Below, piece by piece: positions 57,626 through 64,000 of a stretch of 64,000 nucleotides of DNA (positions within the stretch are counted from its first letter, which is position 1; every line of letters begins with the position of its first letter). The notes under the pieces are model-generated. The model saw only the letters and a program-made list of their open reading frames with translations, ran no database searches and had not been told where the DNA came from. The stretch covers positions 1 to 64,000 of the forward strand of contig JAJUGV010000004.1 of NCBI GenBank assembly GCA_029265795.1. The letters are read 5' to 3'. The position numbers were made by a program, and so were the translations under genes. The DNA is from Alcaligenaceae bacterium (GTDB taxonomy: Bacteria; Pseudomonadota; Gammaproteobacteria; Burkholderiales; Burkholderiaceae_B).

Positions 57626-60109
57626 ATGACATCCGGGCAATCCGCCGCGAATCATCTTGCTGTCACTCTGCCGATCGAGGGCATGAGCTGCGCTTCCTGT
57701 GTCGGGCGTGTGGAAGCCGCACTTCGCAAAGTGGAAGGCGTACGTAAGGTCGCTGTGAACCTTGCGACCGAGCGCGCGGAAATTGAAGTTCTGGCAGGCA
57801 CCAGCCGGCAATCGCTTATTGAGGCGATCGAGCGAACCGGCTTCGATGTGCCATCCAGCACGATCGAGCTGGCGGTCGAGGGCATGAGCTGTGCGTCTTG
57901 TGTCGGGCGCGTAGAGGCTGCGCTTCGCAAGGTGGAAGGCGTGCGTGAAGTGAGCGTCAACCTCGCGACAGAGCGGGCTACGGTTCAGGGCACCGCGGAA
58001 ACACAGGCGCTGGAAGCCGCATTAGAAGCTGCCGGCTACGATGTGCGCCCCATTGACTCCACCGCCGATTCGGGCATGGAAGACGCAACACTCAAGAAGG
58101 ACGTAGAGCGTGAGGAACTGCGGCGCGATTTCCTGCTGGCCGTTGTTCTGGCGCTTCCGGTTTTCGTGCTGGAGATGGGCGCACACATGATTCCCGCTGT
58201 GCATGGCCTTATTGAATCGACGATAGGCATGCACAACAGCTGGCTGATTCAGTTTGTGCTCACTACCCTGGTGCTGGTGTTGCCCGGGCGCCGTTTCTAT
58301 CAGAAAGGGCTGCCGGCATTGTTGCGTGGCGGCCCGGACATGAACTCGCTGGTTGCAGTAGGTACCTTGGCCGCCTATGGCTACTCCGTCGTGGCGACTT
58401 TTGCTCCGGCGCTACTGCCGGCGGGCACAGTGAATGTGTACTACGAGGCCGCGGCGGTGATCGTCGCCCTCATTCTGTTGGGTCGCTTCCTGGAGGCCCG
58501 CGCCAAGGGTCGTACCTCCGCTGCCATACAAAGGCTGGTGGGCCTGCAGGCCAAGACGGCACGTGTGCGGCGTAACGGGTCCATGCAGGAAATCCCCGTT
58601 GCCGACGTGGTGGCAGGAGATCTTGTCGAAGTGCGTCCGGGCGAACGCATACCGGTGGACGGTGAACTCGTCGAAGGCGAAAGCTATGTCGACGAGTCGA
58701 TGATCTCGGGTGAGCCCGTACCGGTCGCGAAGACTGAAGGTGCACAGGTGGTGGGCGGCACGGTCAACCAGACAGGCGCTTTCACTTTCCGCGCGACGGC
58801 GGTAGGAAGTCAAACTGTTCTGGCGCAGATTATCCGCATGGTTGAGCAGGCTCAGGGTTCCAAGCTTCCCATACAGGCTATGGTGGATAAGGTCACCATG
58901 TGGTTTGTGCCCGCTGTCATGGCGGCAGCCCTGCTCACGTTTCTGGTGTGGCTGGTGTGGGGGCCGACACCCGCGCTCACCTATGCCCTGGTGAACGCGG
59001 TCGCTGTGCTGATCATTGCCTGCCCCTGCGCCATGGGCCTGGCGACGCCCACGTCCATCATGGTGGGCACGGGCCGGGGTGCCGAGATGGGTATCCTCTT
59101 TCGCAAGGGGGAAGCCTTGCAGCGTTTGCGCGATGCAAAGGTCGTAGCCGTAGACAAGACAGGTACGCTCACGGAGGGCAGGCCGGTATTAACCGACCTG
59201 GAAGTGGCTGAAGGGTTCGAACGCGCGACAGTATTGGCTCACATCGCTGCAGTCGAAGCGCGTTCCGAGCATCCTATTGCACGCGCCATCGTAGAGGCCG
59301 CCGAGTCTCAAGGGCTGACCCTGCCTGCCATTGACGGCTTCGATTCAATCACAGGGTATGGCGTGCGTGCACTGACGGGAGATACCAAGATAGAAATCGG
59401 AGCCGATCGCTACATGCGTAAGCTGGGCCTGGACGTGGCGCCCTTTGCTCAAGTTGCAGAGCGTCTCGGCCAAGAGGGTAAGTCTCCTCTTTATGCAGCC
59501 ATCGGCGGAAAGCTGGCAGCGATTGTGGCAGTTTCAGATCCTCTAAAAGAAACGACGCCGGTGGCCATCGCTGCGCTGCATGAGCTTGGGCTTAAGGTAG
59601 CCATGATCACCGGCGACAACGAACGTACGGCGAAGGCAATCGCCCGCAAGGTTGGCATCGACGAGGTCATTGCAGAAGTGTTGCCTGATGGAAAAGTCGA
59701 TGCCGTTCAGCGTCTGCGTGCTGAACACGGTGCTGTCGCCTTTGTGGGGGATGGCATTAATGATGCGCCGGCACTCGCGGAAGCCGATGTCGGCCTGGCC
59801 ATCGGAACGGGTACTGACATCGCTATCGAAGCCGCAGATGTGGTGTTGATGTCCGGCAGCTTGCAGGGGGTGCCGAATGCTATTGCGCTGTCGCGCGCCA
59901 CCATCGGCAATATCCGGCAGAACCTTTTTTGGGCATTTGTCTATAACACCGCGCTCATCCCCGTGGCGGCGGGCGTGCTATACCCTGCCTCGGGCATTCT
60001 GCTGTCACCCATTTTTGCAGCGGGCGCCATGGCGTTATCCAGCGTATTTGTACTGGGGAATGCTTTGCGGCTGCGCCGCTTTCAGCCGAATAATGTAGAG
60101 GCAGCTTAA
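57626..60109 (+). CDS. copA: Copper-translocating P1B-type ATPase CopA with two HMA domains
   Basis: Two [22 protein letters not shown] motifs, [13 protein letters not shown] (CPC), [26 protein letters not shown]. Confidence 0.96.
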   Translation: MTSGQSAANHLAVTLPIEGMSCASCVGRVEAALRKVEGVRKVAVNLATERAEIEVLAGTSRQSLIEAIERTGFDVPSSTIELAVEGMSCASCVGRVEAALRKVEGVREVSVNLATERATVQGTAETQALEAALEAAGYDVRPIDSTADSGMEDATLKKDVEREELRRDFLLAVVLALPVFVLEMGAHMIPAVHGLIESTIGMHNSWLIQFVLTTLVLVLPGRRFYQKGLPALLRGGPDMNSLVAVGTLAAYGYSVVATFAPALLPAGTVNVYYEAAAVIVALILLGRFLEARAKGRTSAAIQRLVGLQAKTARVRRNGSMQEIPVADVVAGDLVEVRPGERIPVDGELVEGESYVDESMISGEPVPVAKTEGAQVVGGTVNQTGAFTFRATAVGSQTVLAQIIRMVEQAQGSKLPIQAMVDKVTMWFVPAVMAAALLTFLVWLVWGPTPALTYALVNAVAVLIIACPCAMGLATPTSIMVGTGRGAEMGILFRKGEALQRLRDAKVVAVDKTGTLTEGRPVLTDLEVAEGFERATVLAHIAAVEARSEHPIARAIVEAAESQGLTLPAIDGFDSITGYGVRALTGDTKIEIGADRYMRKLGLDVAPFAQVAERLGQEGKSPLYAAIGGKLAAIVAVSDPLKETTPVAIAALHELGLKVAMITGDNERTAKAIARKVGIDEVIAEVLPDGKVDAVQRLRAEHGAVAFVGDGINDAPALAEADVGLAIGTGTDIAIEAADVVLMSGSLQGVPNAIALSRATIGNIRQNLFWAFVYNTALIPVAAGVLYPASGILLSPIFAAGAMALSSVFVLGNALRLRRFQPNNVEAA

Positions 60110-60522
60110 TGAATATCGGTGAAGCGGCCCGTGCAACGGGCGTATCGGCAAAGATGATCCGTTATTACGAAGAGATCGGCCTGATCCCAGAAGTTGCCCG
60201 TACACCCGCCGGTTATCGCGCCTACTCGGAAAGTGACCTCCATCGGCTCATCTTCGTGCGGCGTGCACGTGACCTGGGGTTTTCGGTCAAGGAAATCGCC
60301 GATCTGCTGAGTCTTTGGGGCGATCGATCGCGTCATAGTGCAGACGTCAAGCGTATCGCCCAGGCACATATCGAAGATCTGCGAAAGAAAATCGCTGAGC
60401 TGCGTGAAATGGTGGACACACTGCAGACTCTGGTGGACTGCTGCGCCGGAGATGAGCGGCCGGACTGCCCGATTCTGGAGGGCCTGGAGCAGGACCTTCC
60501 CCGGTGTACCGGGGGAACCTAA
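60109..60522 (+). CDS. cueR: Cu(I)-responsive MerR family regulator CueR
   Basis: NIGEAARATGVSAKMIRYYEEIGLIP and C-terminal metal loop VDCCAGDERPDCPILEGL; TAATG overlap with copA. Confidence 0.95.
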   Translation: MNIGEAARATGVSAKMIRYYEEIGLIPEVARTPAGYRAYSESDLHRLIFVRRARDLGFSVKEIADLLSLWGDRSRHSADVKRIAQAHIEDLRKKIAELREMVDTLQTLVDCCAGDERPDCPILEGLEQDLPRCTGGT

Positions 60523-60528
60523 AGATGC

Positions 60529-60723
60529 TTACGCTGCCTTCGGAGGAAAACCAGCGTCGTTGAGCGCGGCCTCTATCTGTTCGCGACTGGCTGATGTGGC
60601 AACTTCGAGTTTGCGGGTGGGCGGATCTGCCTTGACCTCTGCCTGGGGGTCCACTGACTGAATGGCCTTAGTGACACCCCGTACGCACCCGCCACAAGTC
60701 ATGTTTTCTATATGGAACTGCAT
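60529..60723 (-). CDS. copZ: Copper chaperone CopZ-like (HMA domain protein)
   Basis: MQFHIENMTCGGCVRGVTKAIQSVDPQAEVKADPPTRKLEV; 64 aa. Confidence 0.9.
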   Translation of the reverse strand: MQFHIENMTCGGCVRGVTKAIQSVDPQAEVKADPPTRKLEVATSASREQIEAALNDAGFPPKAA

Positions 60724-60748
60724 AGGGTTCTCCTGAAGAAATGTGGGA

Positions 60749-60779
60749 AGCGTAAACCTTCCCACAATGGTAAGGTCAA
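60749..60779 (-). promoter_or_regulatory. CueR-type promoter/operator of copZ
   Basis: - strand TTGACC - 19 bp - TACGCT; dyad ACCTTCC-N7-GTAAGGT at 60756-60776. Confidence 0.82.
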
Positions 60780-61735
60780 GAGGCGGGGCTGTCCGCCTCA
60801 CGCATCGTAATCAATCTGCCAATACGGGCGAGCAGGGCGGTGACGATGATGGCCACTGCCAATCTTGTCCATACGATCGCGGACAGGTCGGCGCCCATCA
60901 GGATTATCAGAAGGGTGTCTTCGATGATGCTGTGGCACAGGCCGAGGAAGGCCATCGTTAAAAAGATGTCACGACGTGAGAGCTTGCCGGTCTGCGCTTC
61001 ACGAATCAATAAGCCTGCGCCGATGCTCAGACCCAGAGTAATGCCGATGATGGTGACATTACTGGCTTCTCGGCCGATGCCGATCAACCGCAGCAAGGGG
61101 GCAAGCATCGAGTGCATCAGACGCTCGATGCCCAGCACCTTCAAGATACGCAACAGGGCCATTAGCGCGACAATGACCGCAAACATCACGGCTAGCGCCT
61201 TGAGCTGGTTGATTGCCCACGCAGCTAGCGTGGGGTCGGTGACTTCGGGGCGCCATAGCATGGCGGCGGGTTCCTGTAGGCTGCCGGTCGCTGAGTAAAC
61301 GACATTCAGCAATGCGCCTGTAAACAGGGCTCCGCCGAGCCGAATCATTAATGTGGCGCGCCAGGGCACACCGGTGGCTTTGGCGACTGCGCCTTCTACG
61401 GGCAGTGCGTGCGCCATCAGAATCATGGTGCCTAATACGCTGACCTGAGCGATTGTGAGGGGTGTGTCGAACGATAGGTCTGCGAAGAGGGCGAGACCTG
61501 TATAGATGTTGGTGAGCAAGACGGCTGCCCATACGATCCCGACTTCCGCGGGGAGCCCGACCAGCTGCATGACAGGTTCCAGCAGCATGGCCAGAAACTG
61601 TGTGCCGCCCATCATATCCAGTGCCTTCACGATGATCAGGGCGGGGATCATCAAGCGGATCAGAACTAAATAGGATGAAAAGGCGTCATGAAACAGCCGC
61701 TTTACCGCTGCGGCCATTGCGGCGAATTGAGGCAT
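60776..61735 (-). CDS. Nucleoside recognition (Gate) domain-containing membrane protein
   Basis: Multiple TM helices; FDTPLTIAQVSVLGTMILMAHALPVEGAVAKATG and SIGAGLLIREAQTGKLSRRDIFLTMAFLGLCHSIIEDTLLI. Confidence 0.78.
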   Translation of the reverse strand: MPQFAAMAAAVKRLFHDAFSSYLVLIRLMIPALIIVKALDMMGGTQFLAMLLEPVMQLVGLPAEVGIVWAAVLLTNIYTGLALFADLSFDTPLTIAQVSVLGTMILMAHALPVEGAVAKATGVPWRATLMIRLGGALFTGALLNVVYSATGSLQEPAAMLWRPEVTDPTLAAWAINQLKALAVMFAVIVALMALLRILKVLGIERLMHSMLAPLLRLIGIGREASNVTIIGITLGLSIGAGLLIREAQTGKLSRRDIFLTMAFLGLCHSIIEDTLLIILMGADLSAIVWTRLAVAIIVTALLARIGRLITMREADSPAS

Positions 61736-61816
61736 CTACAAAGTAAAAGGGGACAAGCGAAGAGGGCGGCAGGCAGCGTGGCTGCACTGCCGGCGAATGC
61801 TGGGGTTTACCCGTAT

Positions 61817-62530
61817 TCACTTAGTATAGCTGCGATCCCCGAATATTGCGGAGCCGATGCGTACTTCTGTGGAGCCTTCGGCAATAGCGAGGTCGTAGTC
61901 GCCACTCATGCCCATCGATAAGCGACCCAATTCTATGCCCGGAATCCCCAGTTTCTTCATCTCATCGCGTAGTTCGCGCAAGCGACGAAAGCAGGCCCGT
62001 ACCGCGTCGGGTTGCGGGTCGTTGACGGCCATGGTCATGAGCCCGCGCACACGCAGGCTGGGCGTGTGGCTGGATAAATAGCTGAGAAAGTCTTCGAGTT
62101 CGAGCGGGTCCAGGCCGAATTTGCTTGGTTCGTTGGAGGTCTTGACCTGTACTAAAGCATCCAGGGTGCGCCCTTCAAGTTGCAGCCGCTTTTCCAGCGC
62201 GTCGGCCAGTGACTGACGGTCAAGCGACTGGATTTCGTGTGCGTATCTGGCGATGTCGCGCGCTTTGTTGGTTTGCAGGTGGCCGATCATTACCCACTGT
62301 ATTTCGCTGCCGGCCAATTCCTTGGACTTGTCGCGGATATCCTGCGCTTTGTTCTCACCGAAGCGACGCATGCCGCTAGCGATGGCTTCCTGAATAGCAT
62401 CAACGCCGAAAGTCTTGCTGACCGGAAGCAGAGTGACGCTGCCGGCCGGCCGGCCGGAAGCCAGGGTGAGTTCGTCGATGCGTGCCCGTAATGCCGCGAT
62501 GCGGGTGGAAATGGTAGAGGCTTTACTCAT
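61817..62530 (-). CDS. YggS family pyridoxal phosphate-dependent protein
   Basis: VTLLPVSKTFGVDAIQEAIASGMRRFGENKAQDIRDK, WVMIGHLQTNKARDIAR, LSMGMSGDYDLAIAEGSTEVRIGSAIFGDR. Confidence 0.95.
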   Translation of the reverse strand: MSKASTISTRIAALRARIDELTLASGRPAGSVTLLPVSKTFGVDAIQEAIASGMRRFGENKAQDIRDKSKELAGSEIQWVMIGHLQTNKARDIARYAHEIQSLDRQSLADALEKRLQLEGRTLDALVQVKTSNEPSKFGLDPLELEDFLSYLSSHTPSLRVRGLMTMAVNDPQPDAVRACFRRLRELRDEMKKLGIPGIELGRLSMGMSGDYDLAIAEGSTEVRIGSAIFGDRSYTK

Positions 62531-62532
62531 AT

Positions 62533-63552
62533 TTACAGCTGTGGACTTGCAGAGCCGGCCCTGGATTTCAGATTGTCGCGCAGACCGGCAAGAATTTCGT
62601 AAGAGCGCAGGCGTGCCTGGTGATCGAACATGTTGCAGGTAATGATCAGTTCGTCCGCCCCGGTACGATTGATGAATTCCTGCATGACATGCGTAACCGT
62701 GGCGGCACTACCGATTGCCGCGCAAGATAAGACATTATCCAGCATGGCTCGTTCGTGAGGAGCCAGGCTTTCGGTGTACTCGGCGATGGGCGGGGGCAGG
62801 CGAATGGGTTTTCCATTGCGCAGGCTTACGAAGGATTGCTGCCAGGATGACGCTAGGAAGTGGGCATCGTCGTCAGTGTCTGCAGCAAACACGTTGTAGC
62901 CCAGCATGACGTAAGGCTGGGCCAGATATTTGGAAGGCCGGAAATTAGCCCGGTAGGTCGCGATGGCCTGCATCAGCATCTGGGGCGCAAAATGGGATGC
63001 AAACGAGTAGGGCAGACCCAGGTACGCAGCCAGCTGGGCCCCGAAAAGGCTCGAACCGAGTATCCAGAATTCCGGCGCAAGGCCTTTACCGGGCACGGCG
63101 GTGACTGGTAAACGTGACTCTTCCGAGAAGTATTCCATCAGTTCGAGCACATCTTGGGGGAATGCTTCAGGGTCCGTGTTGAGGTGGCGGCGCAGGGCAC
63201 GGGCCACCACCTGATCGGAACCCGGTGCGCGGCCCAGGCCAAGATCGATCCGGCCGGGGTATAGCGATTCCAGTGTGCCGAATTGTTCGGCGATTATGAG
63301 CGGTGAATGGTTGGGCAACATGATGCCGCCGGCGCCCACACGGATAGACGATGTGCCGCCTGCGATATGGCCGATAAGCACGGAAGTGGCGGCGCTGGCG
63401 ATGCCAGGCATGCCATGGTGCTCGGCCAGCCAAAACCGGTGAAAGCCCAGCGCTTCGACATGACGGGCCAGCGACAGACTATTGCGAAATGATGTCGCCG
63501 CATCACTGCCTTCGTTGATGGGCGCCAGATCGAGAACGGAAAGTATGGTCAT
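62533..63552 (-). CDS. LLM class flavin-dependent oxidoreductase (YhbW-like)
   Basis: [111 protein letters not shown]. Confidence 0.94.
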   Translation of the reverse strand: MTILSVLDLAPINEGSDAATSFRNSLSLARHVEALGFHRFWLAEHHGMPGIASAATSVLIGHIAGGTSSIRVGAGGIMLPNHSPLIIAEQFGTLESLYPGRIDLGLGRAPGSDQVVARALRRHLNTDPEAFPQDVLELMEYFSEESRLPVTAVPGKGLAPEFWILGSSLFGAQLAAYLGLPYSFASHFAPQMLMQAIATYRANFRPSKYLAQPYVMLGYNVFAADTDDDAHFLASSWQQSFVSLRNGKPIRLPPPIAEYTESLAPHERAMLDNVLSCAAIGSAATVTHVMQEFINRTGADELIITCNMFDHQARLRSYEILAGLRDNLKSRAGSASPQL

Positions 63553-63553
63553 G

Positions 63554-64000
63554 TCAGGATAGTACAACGCCGCGACCCACACGGGCTCCCACCACCATTT
63601 CGGTGACCCAGTTCACCAGGATCGACGTGTAGGCTTGCTGGCAAGTTTTGTCTGTCAGCGCATGATCTGCATTGTCGATGACCCGGTGAGTGAGTGAATG
63701 GGAATTCTGGAACGCTGCTCGGTAGCTCATGATTGTGGAATGAGGAACCAAATGATCGTTTTCGGATTCCACCAGCAGAACGTCACCGCGAAACTGCATA
63801 CAGGCCATAAGCGCACGGTTTTCGCGGGCGGGAACGAAGCGGCTGCGGTATTGAGCCAGATCGTGGCGGTCCAGTTTTCGCTTGGGCGTGTCCCATTGCT
63901 CGTCACGATAGAGTGAGGGTACGCGCAACGACAGCCATTGCACCGGACGCAGGGTGGTCAGGATAGTAGATAGGTAGGCGCCGTAACTCGTTCCCACCAC
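63554..64000 (-). CDS. Alpha/beta hydrolase (N-terminus beyond window edge)
   Basis: Nucleophile elbow GTSYGAYLS, catalytic acid region [14 protein letters not shown] and DNADHAL; frame open at 64000. Confidence 0.8.
   Translation of the reverse strand: MVGTSYGAYLSTILTTLRPVQWLSLRVPSLYRDEQWDTPKRKLDRHDLAQYRSRFVPARENRALMACMQFRGDVLLVESENDHLVPHSTIMSYRAAFQNSHSLTHRVIDNADHALTDKTCQQAYTSILVNWVTEMVVGARVGRGVVLS

Overview
The 64 kb window looks like ordinary, gene-dense, high-GC betaproteobacterial chromosome, probably Burkholderiales/Alcaligenaceae (inferred from gene content and protein style). Housekeeping content: pstB (partial), acs, mtnN, bioB, dapA, bamC, roxA/ycfD-like oxygenase, mutS, a Liv-type ABC operon, a fused indolepyruvate oxidoreductase, cls, a yciO-family gene, three tRNAs (Pro-TGG, Arg-TCT, His-GTG) and a complete copA-cueR-copZ copper module with two matching CueR promoters. 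No CRISPR array, rRNA, prophage or intact IS element was seen. The most interesting region is an accessory catabolic block at about 41.4-57.5 kb. It has two back-to-back operons around a LysR-box-like dyad, with a thiolase-fold protein lacking the usual nucleophilic Cys plus its DUF35 partner, an MFE-2-like SDR/MaoC pair, an LLM monooxygenase, a flavin reductase fused to an FCD-like domain, an OYE and two CoA transferases. I read it as a candidate undescribed CoA-dependent degradation pathway. Other items: a diiron oxygenase/reductase pair beside a PaaX-family regulator with an inverted-repeat operator candidate; a possible SD-sequestering RNA structure in the bioB leader; a 23-aa membrane microprotein missing from the ORF track; REP-like nested palindromes at two convergent gene junctions; and a CHASE2 kinase/FecR-LysM/response-regulator cluster. 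All calls come from reading the sequence; no database search was run.
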